This document shows positions 36,281 to 44,375 of a DNA stretch of 64,000 bases, piece by piece. Within the stretch, counting starts at the first letter, position 1, and each line of letters opens with the position of its first letter. The notes below the pieces were generated by a model. The model had not been told where the DNA came from. It searched no databases and saw only the letters and a program-made list of their open reading frames with translations. The position numbers and the translations under genes were made by a program. Source of the stretch: an uncultured Bacteroidales bacterium (lineage in GTDB: Bacteria; Bacteroidota; Bacteroidia; Bacteroidales; UBA932); NCBI GenBank assembly GCA_947177525.1, contig CAMWUW010000002.1, positions 28,151-92,150 on the forward strand, given 5' to 3'.

Positions 36281-36841
36281 TTATTTAGCACCTGCTGACT
36301 TGCCGGCTTTACGACGAAGCTGCTCGCCGACGAACTTGATACCCTTACCCTTGTATGGCTCCGGTTTGCGGAGTGTGCGTATCTTCGCAGCAACCTGACC
36401 GATAAGCTGCTTGTCACAGCTCTTGAGGCAAAGCACAGGGTTCTGGCCCTTCTTCACCGGCTCGGCCTCAGCCTTAATCTCGGCAGGAAGCATAATCTGC
36501 ACCTCGTGTGAGAAACCGAGTGACATGATGAGCAGCTGGCCCTGCACGTCAACACGATAACCGACACCTACAAGCTCCTGACGAATGGTGTAACCCTCTG
36601 ACACACCGACTACCATGTTGTGCACCAAAGCACGGTAAAGACCGTGAAGTGAACGGTGGCGCGGAAGATCGGTCGGACGGGTCAATTTGATTTCTGTTCC
36701 CTCTATTGCGACATTGATGTCAGCGTCAACTTTCTGGCTGAGCTCGCCGAGAGGTCCTTTAACCTTAACAACGTTGCCGGGGAGAATCTCAACGGTCACT
36801 CCGGCAGGAAGGTGTACAGGCAATTTACCAATTCTTGACAT
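36281..36841 (-). CDS. rplF: 50S ribosomal protein L6
   Basis: This 186-residue two-domain protein starts MSRIGKLPVHLPAGVTVEI. The second domain ends with KIRTLRKPEPYKGKGIKF, the family signature, and a basic tail. It lies near the factor-binding site of the large subunit. Confidence 0.98.
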   Translation of the reverse strand: MSRIGKLPVHLPAGVTVEILPGNVVKVKGPLGELSQKVDADINVAIEGTEIKLTRPTDLPRHRSLHGLYRALVHNMVVGVSEGYTIRQELVGVGYRVDVQGQLLIMSLGFSHEVQIMLPAEIKAEAEPVKKGQNPVLCLKSCDKQLIGQVAAKIRTLRKPEPYKGKGIKFVGEQLRRKAGKSAGAK

Positions 36842-36859
36842 TATAAGTTCCTTTATGAA

Positions 36860-37255
36860 TTAATATACATAACATATAACCTCACCACCTACATTGAGGT
36901 CTTTTGCCTCCTTGTCTGTGATGACACCCTTAGAAGTCGAAAGAATAGCGATTCCGAGTCCGTTGAGGACGCGAGGCATGTTCTCGACATCAGTATATTT
37001 CCTGAGACCCGGCTTTGAAATGCGGACAATCTTCTTGATTGCTGCAGTCTTGGTCTGAGGATGATACTTCAGAGCGATTTTGATTGTGTTGTACGGAGTT
37101 CCTTCAACTACCTTGTAGCTGAGGATGTAGCCCTTCTCGCAAAGAATCTTTGTGAGGGAGAGCTTCATCTTTGAAGACGGAATCTCCACGATCTTTTTTC
37201 CTGCAAGGTAAGCGTTGCGTATCCTTGTAAGGAAGTCTGCAATTGGATCAGTCAT
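36860..37255 (-). CDS. rpsH: 30S ribosomal protein S8
   Basis: This 131-residue primary 16S-binding protein starts [21 protein letters not shown] and ends with [31 protein letters not shown], the conserved C-terminus. In E. coli S8 represses the spc operon through an RNA hairpin. Here an unusual 106-base gap with two tight hairpins lies just upstream of the gene. Confidence 0.98.
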   Translation of the reverse strand: MTDPIADFLTRIRNAYLAGKKIVEIPSSKMKLSLTKILCEKGYILSYKVVEGTPYNTIKIALKYHPQTKTAAIKKIVRISKPGLRKYTDVENMPRVLNGLGIAILSTSKGVITDKEAKDLNVGGEVICYVY

Positions 37256-37282
37256 TTTACTTTTGTTTTTAACAGAAATCGA

Positions 37283-37342
37283 CGCATCGGATGCGCCCGA
37301 TATCCAAATTGTTTATAATTGTTATTCTACCGCCGGAGGCGG
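37283..37342 (-). promoter_or_regulatory. Two tight hairpins in the rpsN-rpsH gap
   Basis: CGCAT-CGG-ATGCG (37283-37295) and CCGCC-GGA-GGCGG (37330-37342) are perfect short stems in an otherwise AT-rich 106-base gap. Most other junctions in this operon are 2-30 bases. A processing site or a ribosomal-protein feedback site are both possible. Confidence 0.4.
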
Positions 37343-37361
37343 ACACTTTCAGGTCTATATG

Positions 37362-37631
37362 TTACCAGCTTGCCTTCTTGACGCCAGGAATGAGGCCGTT
37401 GCTTGCCATCTCACGGAACTGGATACGGCTGATGCCGAACATACGTATATATCCCTTTGGACGTCCGGTGAGAGAACAGCGGTTGTGCATGCGGCAAGGT
37501 GCCGAGTTCTTAGGAAGCTTGTCAAGAGCTGCCCAGTCGCCGGCTTCCTTGAGAGCCTGCCTCTTTGCGGCGTATTTTGCAACCAATTTCGCGCGTTTTA
37601 CTTCGCGGGCTTTCATTGATTCTTTTGCCAT
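37362..37631 (-). CDS. rpsN: 30S ribosomal protein S14
   Basis: This 89-residue long-form S14 starts [20 protein letters not shown] and ends [43 protein letters not shown]-like, diagnostic for the family. It lacks the four-cysteine zinc site of short S14, so it is the zinc-independent form. It lies 15 bases after rplE. Confidence 0.97.
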   Translation of the reverse strand: MAKESMKAREVKRAKLVAKYAAKRQALKEAGDWAALDKLPKNSAPCRMHNRCSLTGRPKGYIRMFGISRIQFREMASNGLIPGVKKASW

Positions 37632-37646
37632 CTTGTTCTCTTTTAA

Positions 37647-38243
37647 TTAGTTGTTATGTTTCTTGAAAGGCAGCCCGAATGCCTTGAGAAGAGCGTGAGC
37701 CTCCTCGTCGGTCTTGGCTGTGGTAACGAAAGTAATCTCCATACCGAGAATCTTCGTAATCTTGTCGATGTCAATCTCAGGGAAGATGATCTGCTCCTTG
37801 ATACCGAGAGTGTAGTTACCCTTGCCGTCCATCTTCTCAGAAATACCGTTGAAATCCCTGATTCGCGGAAGAGAAACGCGGATAAGCCTCTCAAGGAACT
37901 CATACATCTTCACACCGCGGAGGGTAACCTTAGTTCCGATCGGCATTCCCTTACGGAGCTTGAAGTTTGAGATGTCCTTCCTTGAATGAGTAACCACGGC
38001 CTTCTGGCCAGTGATGATGGTGAGTTCCTGCTGTGCAGCCTCTACAAGCTTCTTGTCACCTGTAGCATCACCAACACCCTCATTGATAGTAATTTTTACG
38101 AGTCTCGGGCACTGCATAACTGTAGAGTATCCGAACTCCTTCATCAATTTGGCAACGATTTCGTCCTTGTAGACCTTCTTGAGCGACGGAACATATCCCG
38201 CCGGAACCGCTGCAACTGCTGCTGTATTGTTAGTCTTTGCCAT
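37647..38243 (-). CDS. rplE: 50S ribosomal protein L5
   Basis: This 198-residue 5S rRNA-binding protein has [22 protein letters not shown], the segment [19 protein letters not shown], and [21 protein letters not shown]. It is about 18 residues longer than E. coli L5 because of its N-terminus ([16 protein letters not shown]). GGAGAGGAG precedes its ATG. Confidence 0.98.
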   Translation of the reverse strand: MAKTNNTAAVAAVPAGYVPSLKKVYKDEIVAKLMKEFGYSTVMQCPRLVKITINEGVGDATGDKKLVEAAQQELTIITGQKAVVTHSRKDISNFKLRKGMPIGTKVTLRGVKMYEFLERLIRVSLPRIRDFNGISEKMDGKGNYTLGIKEQIIFPEIDIDKITKILGMEITFVTTAKTDEEAHALLKAFGLPFKKHNN

Positions 38244-38245
38244 TG

Positions 38246-38560
38246 TTAAATCTCCTCTCCAGATTTTTTAGCGTAGCGGACAATCTTTCCGTCAACAACC
38301 TTGCGGCCGATTCTCGTAGGTTTTCCTGTCTTAGGGTCAACAACCTGGAGATTTGAGATGTGCACGCCTGCCTCTTGTTTGACAATGCCTCCCTGAGGAT
38401 GCTTAGAACTTGGTTTTGTGTGCTTGCTTACAATGTTTACGCCCTCAACGATAGCGCGATCCTTTGAAGTGATCACCTCAAGCACTTTGCCGGTCTTGCC
38501 TTTGTCATTGCCGGCATTTACATAGACGGTGTCGCCTTTTTTGATATGTAACTTCTTCAT
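38246..38560 (-). CDS. rplX: 50S ribosomal protein L24
   Basis: This 104-residue protein has the KOW motif [25 protein letters not shown] at its N-terminus and [20 protein letters not shown] in the middle. L24 starts large-subunit assembly. Two bases separate its stop from rplE. Confidence 0.98.
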   Translation of the reverse strand: MKKLHIKKGDTVYVNAGNDKGKTGKVLEVITSKDRAIVEGVNIVSKHTKPSSKHPQGGIVKQEAGVHISNLQVVDPKTGKPTRIGRKVVDGKIVRYAKKSGEEI

Positions 38561-38572
38561 AATGATTGCTTG

Positions 38573-38938
38573 TTAGAGGACCTCAGGTGCCAGTGAAACA
38601 ATTTTCATATAATTCTCGCGGAGCTCCCTTGCAACAGGGCCGAAGATACGTGTTCCGCGGACCTCACCCGAGTTGTTGAGAAGAACGCAGGCGTTGTCAT
38701 CAAAACGGATGTATGATCCGTCCGGCCTGCGGATTTCCTTCTTGGTGCGAACTACGACAGCCTTTGACACGGAGCCTTTCTTGGCGTCACCGCCAGGGAT
38801 TGCACTCTTCACCGCAACGACAATCTTGTCCCCCACTCTTGCATAACGGCGGCGGGTACCACCCAGAACACGGATACAAAGAACCTCCTTTGCACCGCTG
38901 TTGTCTGCCACCTGTAAACGTGATTCCTGCTGTATCAT
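38573..38938 (-). CDS. rplN: 50S ribosomal protein L14
   Basis: This 121-residue protein starts [19 protein letters not shown], the family signature, and ends [16 protein letters not shown]14 forms part of the subunit interface. It lies two bases after rpsQ. Confidence 0.98.
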   Translation of the reverse strand: MIQQESRLQVADNSGAKEVLCIRVLGGTRRRYARVGDKIVVAVKSAIPGGDAKKGSVSKAVVVRTKKEIRRPDGSYIRFDDNACVLLNNSGEVRGTRIFGPVARELRENYMKIVSLAPEVL

Positions 38939-38940
38939 TG

Positions 38941-39195
38941 TTACTTAACTTTTTCTACGATTTCTACTAATCTCCAATTCTTGGTCTTGCTCAAAGGACG
39001 CGTCTCCATGATGCGGACTGTATCGCCCTCGCTGCACTCGTTTTTCTCGTCGTGAGCAACGAATTTTGTGGTCTTCTTTACGAATTTACCGTAAATAGGA
39101 TGCTTCTCCTTGATTTCTACGGCAACTACGATGGATTTGTCCATCTTGTTGCTGACCACGACTCCTATTCTTTCCTTACGAAGATTTCTTTCCAT
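38941..39195 (-). CDS. rpsQ: 30S ribosomal protein S17
   Basis: This 84-residue OB-fold protein starts [24 protein letters not shown] and contains the signature [23 protein letters not shown]. It binds 16S rRNA early in assembly. Gap to rpmC is 13 bases. Confidence 0.98.
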   Translation of the reverse strand: MERNLRKERIGVVVSNKMDKSIVVAVEIKEKHPIYGKFVKKTTKFVAHDEKNECSEGDTVRIMETRPLSKTKNWRLVEIVEKVK

Positions 39196-39208
39196 GGGAA
39201 TTCAATTT

Positions 39209-39403
39209 TTAGTTCTGTTTCTCCTTCTCGGCAAGAATAGTCATCATACGTGCGATATCCTTTCTTGCTTTTTTGATTTTGGAGGTATCCTCCAATGGAG
39301 AAACCGTATGATTAATCTTCATCATATCGAGGTTTGACTTCTCGATCTCAATGCGCTCGCGCAAATCAGCGACCGACATTTCACGTACTTCAGATGCCTT
39401 CAT
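39209..39403 (-). CDS. rpmC: 50S ribosomal protein L29
   Basis: This 64-residue two-helix protein starts MKASEVREMSVADLRERIEIEK and ends IARMMTILAEKEKQN. L29 lies next to the exit tunnel near L23. It sits between rplP and rpsQ, the normal place. Confidence 0.97.
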   Translation of the reverse strand: MKASEVREMSVADLRERIEIEKSNLDMMKINHTVSPLEDTSKIKKARKDIARMMTILAEKEKQN

Positions 39404-39420
39404 CTCTTTTCTCCATTTAA

Positions 39421-39840
39421 TTATTCAACATAATCCCTGCGAACCACAAACTTCGTGGTAACCGGAAGTTTCTGCGCACCAAGGCGGAGAGCCTCCTTTG
39501 CAATCTCGAGGGAAACGCCCTCTGCCTCAATCAGAATGCGGCCTGGAGTAACAGGACATACAAATCCTTCCGGATTACCCTTACCCTTACCCATTCGCAC
39601 CTCAGCAGGCTTCTTTGTGTAAGGCTTGTCAGGGAATATCCTGATCCAGATCTTACCCTCACGCTTCATGTAACGCGAAACAGCCTGACGTGCAGCCTCG
39701 ATCTGACGGCCGGTAAGCCAGCAGTTCTCCAAGGTCTTGATACCGAAAGAACCGAATGCGAGCTGATTGCCCCTCTGGGCAAGGCCTTTCATGCGGCCCT
39801 TCTGCTGCCTTCTGAATTTTGTTTTCTTTGGTTGTAACAT
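39421..39840 (-). CDS. rplP: 50S ribosomal protein L16
   Basis: This 139-residue protein starts [19 protein letters not shown] and contains [40 protein letters not shown], diagnostic for L16. It helps organise the A-site and 5S region. Normally rpsC lies directly upstream; here rplP is the first gene of its transcript, with its own promoter and folded leader. The rest of the spc-alpha genes follow it without breaks. Confidence 0.98.
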   Translation of the reverse strand: MLQPKKTKFRRQQKGRMKGLAQRGNQLAFGSFGIKTLENCWLTGRQIEAARQAVSRYMKREGKIWIRIFPDKPYTKKPAEVRMGKGKGNPEGFVCPVTPGRILIEAEGVSLEIAKEALRLGAQKLPVTTKFVVRRDYVE

Positions 39841-39876
39841 TGTTCTATTACTTTTTAATAAAAATATTTCACAATA

Positions 39877-39930
39877 CCCCTAATAAATTGAGTATCAGCT
39901 GGTTGGGCGAAGTGGTCCTCAATTATTGGG
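39877..39930 (-). promoter_or_regulatory. 5' leader hairpin of the rplP operon
   Basis: On the minus strand CCC-AATAA-TTGAG pairs with CTCAA-TTATT-GGG, a stem of 13 bp with two single-base bulges around a 25-base loop. The stem begins within a few bases of the predicted transcription start. It may protect the mRNA 5' end or be a feedback site for a ribosomal protein. Confidence 0.55.
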
Positions 39931-39933
39931 TTG

Positions 39934-39963
39934 CAAAGATAGTAAATATTATTGAATTACAAA
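39934..39963 (-). promoter_or_regulatory. Promoter of the rplP-rplQ operon
   Basis: TTTG (39960-39963), 18 bases, then TATCTTTG (39934-39941) on the minus strand. This is one of the best consensus matches in the window. The 340-base gap 39841-40180 also holds the rightward DUF4294 promoter and a twofold TTTCGACC repeat (near 39988 and 40066) of unknown meaning. Confidence 0.75.
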
Positions 39964-40114
39964 GAATATTTCAATAATTATCCAACATTTTCGACCGAAG
40001 AAACAAACATCTAAAACACCTATTTTCACTAAGTTATAAACCGTGTTAAAAAAAATATCCCTGCACTTTCGACCATTGGTAAATTTTGGAGAATACCGAA
40101 AAAAAGAAAGACAC

Positions 40115-40149
40115 TTTGCAGGCAAAAACGAAAACAGTTTCTAAATTTG
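40115..40149 (+). promoter_or_regulatory. Promoter of the DUF4294 gene
   Basis: TTTG (40115-40118), 23 bases, then TAAATTTG (40142-40149). The start would be about 25 bases before ATG 40181. Confidence 0.6.
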
Positions 40150-40180
40150 CAGAGCCGACAAAAAGGAAGGACACAAAAAA

Positions 40181-40846
40181 ATGAAAAGAAGCATAATCAT
40201 ATCATATATCATCGCATCCGCTGCACTCATGTCATGCATCTGCTGCCGCGCGCAGCAAAACAGCGGAGGATACATGCAGTATATCGTCGACGGCAGAGAC
40301 ACCGTCTACATCTCAGAACTGCCGGCATCAAAAGTATATTCCAGGATACCCAAGCAGAAAGGCAAGGAATGGAGGAAATACTACAGGCTTGTGCACAATT
40401 TCAGCAAGACATACCCATACGCTCTCGCTGCACGCAAAATGGTCGCGATGGCAGACAGCACCATTGCCGCGGACAAACTGAAAAAGGGCAAGCGAGAAAA
40501 ATACATAAATGCCGTCCAAAAGGAATTGTTCAGCGTATTCGAGAAACCGCTCAGAAATCTGACAGTAAGCCAGGGAGCCCTTTTGATGAAACTGATAGAC
40601 AGAGAAGTGGGCAAATCCTCTTATTATATAATAAAAGACTACAAGAACGGCATGGCCGCCGGATTCTGGCAGGGCGTAGCAAAAATATTCGGTTCCGACC
40701 TGAAAAAGCCGTACGACCCGGAAGGGGACGACATCATGGTTGAAGACCTCGTGAAAATATGGGAAGCCGGGGACTTTCCCGCATTCTATTTTTCGCTGTT
40801 TTGGGAAGACCCTCCCGTCACTGAGATTCCGTCAAAATACAGATAA
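40181..40846 (+). CDS. DUF4294-family exported protein
   Basis: This is a 221-residue protein. The signal peptide is MKRSIIISYIIASAALMS with a cysteine-rich end (CICCRAQ), so it may be a lipoprotein, although no perfect lipobox is present. The mature part contains VVDGRDTVYISELP-like sequence and WRKYYRLVHNFSKTYPYALAARKM, a conserved block of the Bacteroidota-only DUF4294 family. Function unknown. Its last 61 bases overlap lpxH on the opposite strand. It is a single rightward gene within the block that separates the two ribosomal-protein halves. Confidence 0.8.
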   Translation: MKRSIIISYIIASAALMSCICCRAQQNSGGYMQYIVDGRDTVYISELPASKVYSRIPKQKGKEWRKYYRLVHNFSKTYPYALAARKMVAMADSTIAADKLKKGKREKYINAVQKELFSVFEKPLRNLTVSQGALLMKLIDREVGKSSYYIIKDYKNGMAAGFWQGVAKIFGSDLKKPYDPEGDDIMVEDLVKIWEAGDFPAFYFSLFWEDPPVTEIPSKYR

Positions 40847-41538
40847 GGAGAACCTCCGATCCAATCTTTCAAGACATGCAGCTCAGCACCGGACGGCAAT
40901 TTCATATTCACATCCGCATGATAATGCCCAAATATGAAAAAGTCAATCTGATGCTCCCTTGAAAAAGCATCGGCAAATTTGTACAAAGGTTCCTCCTCGC
41001 CACGGAAAACATACTCAGAATGCCTGGCGAGCCGATTGCGCCGTGACCAGCCCTTCCCAAACCGGAATGCAACCCACGGATGCAAAAGGCTGAACAGAAA
41101 CTGAAGCACGCGATTGTGGAATACGCCGCGGAGAATACGGTACCCAAAAGGAACCGGCCCAAGCCCGTCCCCATGTCCAAGGCAAAAACGTTTTCCGGAA
41201 ATCTCCACTACAGCAGGCTGTTCCAGACATTTGATGCCGAGCTCCTCAAAATACCGGTATGCCCACACATCATGGTTCCCACGGAAAAAGAACACCTGCA
41301 CCCCCTTGTCAATCAGCTCCTGCAGGGCCGCAAAAATTCTGACATATCCTTTTGGCACCACATCCCTGTACTCATACCAAAAGTCCCATATATCACCCAA
41401 GAGATACAGTCTGTCCGTATCTTCCGGCAAAGAGCGCAAGAATTGCAGAAACCTCAGTTCCCGGCCGCACGGGTCAGAAACATCAAGCCCAAGATGGACA
41501 TCCGACACGAAGTAACAGAGTCTGCGCCCCATGTCCAT
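40786..41538 (-). CDS. lpxH: UDP-2,3-diacylglucosamine diphosphatase, LpxH-type
   Basis: This is 250 residues from ATG 41538 (MDMGRRLCYFVSDVHLG), overlapping the uppP stop by one base (TGATG). The track's longer start lies inside uppP. Metallophosphoesterase motifs are all present: SDVHLG, GDIWDFW, GNHD, GHGDG and GHYHAD. LpxH cleaves UDP-2,3-diacylglucosamine to lipid X in lipid A synthesis at the inner membrane. The GDIWDFW motif is typical of LpxH and Bacteroidota homologues. Translation is probably coupled to uppP, another lipid-carrier diphosphatase. Confidence 0.9.
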   Translation of the reverse strand: MDMGRRLCYFVSDVHLGLDVSDPCGRELRFLQFLRSLPEDTDRLYLLGDIWDFWYEYRDVVPKGYVRIFAALQELIDKGVQVFFFRGNHDVWAYRYFEELGIKCLEQPAVVEISGKRFCLGHGDGLGPVPFGYRILRGVFHNRVLQFLFSLLHPWVAFRFGKGWSRRNRLARHSEYVFRGEEEPLYKFADAFSREHQIDFFIFGHYHADVNMKLPSGAELHVLKDWIGGSPYLYFDGISVTGGSSQNSEK

Positions 41539-42347
41539 CACGCAAATATGAAAATTGCCGCAGAAACGACAAGACAATACAAGGCGAACCACGAAAGACT
41601 CGCCCTCTTGACAAGCGCAACCATAGCCTTGCACGCAAGCAGTCCGGACAGGAAGGCTGACACAAAGCCGAGCAGCAGAGGAAGCATACCTACGGAAGAA
41701 GACGAGAATTCACCGCCGACAATCTCCAGAAAAGCCTCCCCGAGAATAGGGACCAGCACCATAAGGAAAGAAAACTGCGCCATGACATTCCTGCGCACCC
41801 CGCAAATGAGCCCGGCAGAAATCGTTGTGCCGGAGCGCGACAAGCCGGGAATCACAGCAAAAGCCTGACCGATGCCGACAGCAAAAGCCTGCCAATAGGA
41901 AATGCCGTTCCGGCTTTCATTTGCCGGAAACACTGACGGACGTCCGGGCCTGGAGGCATAATCAGAAAAGAACAGCAGGACCGCCGTAGCCACGAGAGCG
42001 GCAGCAACAACAAAGACGGAGCCGAAAAGCCCCTCCACGGCATCCTTCAAAAAGACTCCCACTATGAAAATCGGGATCATGGACACGCAGAGCTTGAGCA
42101 CATAATCCGTCTCATCATTATATTTAAAGCGGAACAGCCCCTTGAGCAATCCCCATATCTGCCGGCGGAAAACCACAATCGTACTGAGCACGGTGGCAGC
42201 ATGCACAACAGTCGTAAACATGAGGTCATCCTTCACCTCAATGCCGAGCAGGGCCTTCCCTATCTCAAGATGACCGCTGCTGCTTACCGGCAAAAATTCC
42301 GTAAGTCCCTGCACAAGTCCCAGCAAGACTGCCTCAAACCACTCCAT
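41538..42347 (-). CDS. uppP: Undecaprenyl-diphosphate phosphatase
   Basis: This 269-residue BacA-type inner-membrane enzyme recycles the C55 lipid carrier for cell-wall and O-antigen synthesis. It has GLTEFLPVSSSGHLEI at the N-terminus and PGLSRSGTTISAGLICG at about residue 175, the two catalytic blocks. About eight hydrophobic helices are seen. It lies five bases after DUF3098 and directly before lpxH. Confidence 0.97.
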   Translation of the reverse strand: MEWFEAVLLGLVQGLTEFLPVSSSGHLEIGKALLGIEVKDDLMFTTVVHAATVLSTIVVFRRQIWGLLKGLFRFKYNDETDYVLKLCVSMIPIFIVGVFLKDAVEGLFGSVFVVAAALVATAVLLFFSDYASRPGRPSVFPANESRNGISYWQAFAVGIGQAFAVIPGLSRSGTTISAGLICGVRRNVMAQFSFLMVLVPILGEAFLEIVGGEFSSSSVGMLPLLLGFVSAFLSGLLACKAMVALVKRASLSWFALYCLVVSAAIFIFA

Positions 42348-42352
42348 GTCCC

Positions 42353-42586
42353 CTACTGTTTTTTAAAGACCTTCATGATTGCCACAATCTCGATCACCAT
42401 CCCCAGGACAATAACCACCGGAGCCGCAACCATCCTCCTGAAATTAAACATCTCGTAATTGAAGACCTGAGGGTCGTCACTTCCTCCGCCTGACATGAGT
42501 ATATAGCCGGATACCATCACAATAAGTCCGGCCAAAAGATATTTCAGCCCACGCGGGGTCATAGCCATCTGTGTATTATTTCCCAT
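42353..42586 (-). CDS. DUF3098-family small membrane protein
   Basis: This is 77 residues from ATG 42586 (MGNNTQMAMTPRG). Two hydrophobic helices (LLAGLIVMVSGYILMSGG and VVIVLGMVIEIVAIM) frame a short loop with DPQVFNYEMFNFRRM. This is the Bacteroidota DUF3098 family, regularly located between ftsX and uppP. Its job is unknown; association with FtsX and division is inferred from that fixed position. The gap to ftsX is four bases. Confidence 0.85.
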   Translation of the reverse strand: MGNNTQMAMTPRGLKYLLAGLIVMVSGYILMSGGGSDDPQVFNYEMFNFRRMVAAPVVIVLGMVIEIVAIMKVFKKQ

Positions 42587-42590
42587 ACGC

Positions 42591-43469
42591 CTAATAATAT
42601 AGCTCATCCTTGCCCAATGAAATGAGCTTGTTAACAACAAAATATGTACTTGTAATGCATATCACCAGACCGCTGGCGAGCACAATGCCGATTACGGAAA
42701 GCAGAAGCTCCATACGGAATACCTCAAAAAGCTGGACAAATTCGCTTCTGATGAAAAACATGACCCCAAGCAGGGCAATGACGGCAAGAAAAGCCGCAAA
42801 TATTCCCTGGAAAGCCGCCTGCACGAGGAAAGGAGCCCGGATAAACTTACGCGTAGCCCCGACAAGCTTCATTGTGTGAATCGTGAACCGGCGGGCAAAC
42901 ACATTCAGCCTCACGGTATTGTTGATCAGCACAAAGGATATGAACAGCATCAGGCATATAAATACGCCCAGGACAGTGGAAATCTTGCTGAGATTTGCAT
43001 TCAGCGCATCCACAAGCGACATCTGATAATTCACCTCATCCACAAGAGGAGAAGTGCAGATAATATCGCGGACAACATTGAGACTGTCAGACGAGACATA
43101 TTCCGCCATAAGGGTAACATCAATGGAAATAGGTATGGGAGATGTCTCGAATACCTCCAGGAAATCGTCTCCGAGCTGCCGGGCAAGCTCTTTCTCCCCC
43201 TGCTCGCGCGAAACAAATGCAGTCTTCTTTATAAACGGCTCATTCCCGAGGGACTCGCAGAAAGCAAGCGCATCGTCTTCCTTGACATTCTGCTTCATGA
43301 GTACAGACACCTGCATGTTTTCCTTGAAATAATCGGAAACCCCCTTGGCATTGACCAGCAGCATACTCGCCACTCCCACCAGCAGCAGCACGAGGCTTAT
43401 GCTGATGAGAGAAGAAAGGTAGGCATTGGCAAGCCTCCTCTTCATCATCTTGTTATCTCCTTTACCCAT
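42591..43469 (-). CDS. ftsX: Cell division protein FtsX
   Basis: This is a 292-residue inner-membrane protein. TM1 is at about 20-40, a periplasmic domain of about 130 residues follows (FVSREQGEKELARQLGDDF), and three more helices come after it (near 170, 220 and 265). FtsX with ATPase FtsE controls peptidoglycan hydrolases such as those activated by EnvC. The ATPase ftsE is not adjacent. A candidate EnvC-like partner is at 8206. It is the first gene of ftsX-DUF3098-uppP-lpxH. Confidence 0.93.
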   Translation of the reverse strand: MGKGDNKMMKRRLANAYLSSLISISLVLLLVGVASMLLVNAKGVSDYFKENMQVSVLMKQNVKEDDALAFCESLGNEPFIKKTAFVSREQGEKELARQLGDDFLEVFETSPIPISIDVTLMAEYVSSDSLNVVRDIICTSPLVDEVNYQMSLVDALNANLSKISTVLGVFICLMLFISFVLINNTVRLNVFARRFTIHTMKLVGATRKFIRAPFLVQAAFQGIFAAFLAVIALLGVMFFIRSEFVQLFEVFRMELLLSVIGIVLASGLVICITSTYFVVNKLISLGKDELYY

Positions 43470-43486
43470 ACTTTTCCAATCGGGCC

Positions 43487-43494
43487 CAAAGATA
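43487..43494 (-). promoter_or_regulatory. ftsX promoter, -7 element TATCTTTG
   Basis: TATCTTTG on the minus strand lies 18 bases before the ftsX ATG, so the leader is very short. It is only 22 bases from the rightward element at 43517, so the two RNA polymerase sites must overlap. Confidence 0.65.
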
Positions 43495-43516
43495 GTGAAA
43501 TATCAAAAAAAATTAT

Positions 43517-43524
43517 TATCTTTG
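43517..43524 (+). promoter_or_regulatory. Rightward promoter for the GT5-DUF4270 pair
   Basis: TATCTTTG lies 30 bases before ATG 43554. It faces away from the ftsX element. Confidence 0.65.
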
Positions 43525-43553
43525 TAGAGATTTTGTCATTAAAAACAGACAGT

Positions 43554-44375
43554 ATGGGAAATTCAGTCAAAAGAGTCCTGTTCGTAAATTCGGAGATATT
43601 TCCTTATCTTCCTGAGTCCGAAATCTCAAAGATCGGAAGATTCCTGCCTCAGGGCATTCAGGAAAGAGGAAAAGAAATCAGGTCCTTCATGCCAAGATAC
43701 GGATGCATCAATGAGAGGAAAAACCAGCTGCACGAGGTAATCCGCCTTTCGGGCATGAATATCATTATCAACGATGTGGACAGGCCGCTCGTCATAAAGG
43801 TCGCCTCCATATCGGCTGCAAGAATGCAGGTTTACTTCATTGACAACGAAGACTACTTCCACAGAAAAAGCATTTACCGGGACGAAAACGGCATTTTCCA
43901 TGAAGACAATGGAGAAAGGGCCATATTTTTTGCGCGCGGCGTGCTCGAGACTGTCAAAAAGCTCAGATGGGCACCCGACATAATCCATTGCCACGGATGG
44001 ATATCACACATTCTTCCACTTTATCTTAAAAAGGCATATATTGACGACCCTATATTCTCCGGCAGCAAAATAGTATTGTCGCTGTACGATGACACACCTG
44101 CGGAAAAATTCCCTTCCGACATAAAGGAAAAAATCCTTTTCGGAGGAATCGGGGAAGATGACCTTGGACTCTTGTCAGGAGAGGTAGATGGCACGGAACT
44201 TGCAAAACTCGCGGCCAGCTATTCTGACGGAATAATATTCGGTTCGGAATCGATACCAGGCGAACTGGAAGAATATTGCAGGAATTCCGGACGCCCAATC
44301 CTTGATTTTAATGCAGAGGCGGTCCAGGACGGATCATACATAGAAGAATACAACAGTTTTTACGACCAGTTATAA
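43554..44375 (+). CDS. Glycogen/starch synthase N-terminal (GT5) domain protein
   Basis: This is 273 residues from ATG 43554 (MGNSVKRVLFVNSEIFPYL). The track's 499-residue form begins inside ftsX on the wrong strand and is rejected. It matches only the N-terminal Rossmann half of GT5 glycogen synthases (LPQGIQERGKEIRSFMPRYG, PDIIHCHGWISHILPLYLK). The C-terminal half with the EX7E catalytic pair is missing. Alone it is unlikely to make glycogen; a binding or regulatory role is possible. Its TAA shares a base with the ATG of the DUF4270 gene, so the two are translationally linked. Confidence 0.85.
   Translation: MGNSVKRVLFVNSEIFPYLPESEISKIGRFLPQGIQERGKEIRSFMPRYGCINERKNQLHEVIRLSGMNIIINDVDRPLVIKVASISAARMQVYFIDNEDYFHRKSIYRDENGIFHEDNGERAIFFARGVLETVKKLRWAPDIIHCHGWISHILPLYLKKAYIDDPIFSGSKIVLSLYDDTPAEKFPSDIKEKILFGGIGEDDLGLLSGEVDGTELAKLAASYSDGIIFGSESIPGELEEYCRNSGRPILDFNAEAVQDGSYIEEYNSFYDQL

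Noticed and set aside
42876-43553. N-terminal extension of the GT5 protein
   Set aside because: It reads ftsX backwards; the real ATG at 43554 lies just after a promoter element.
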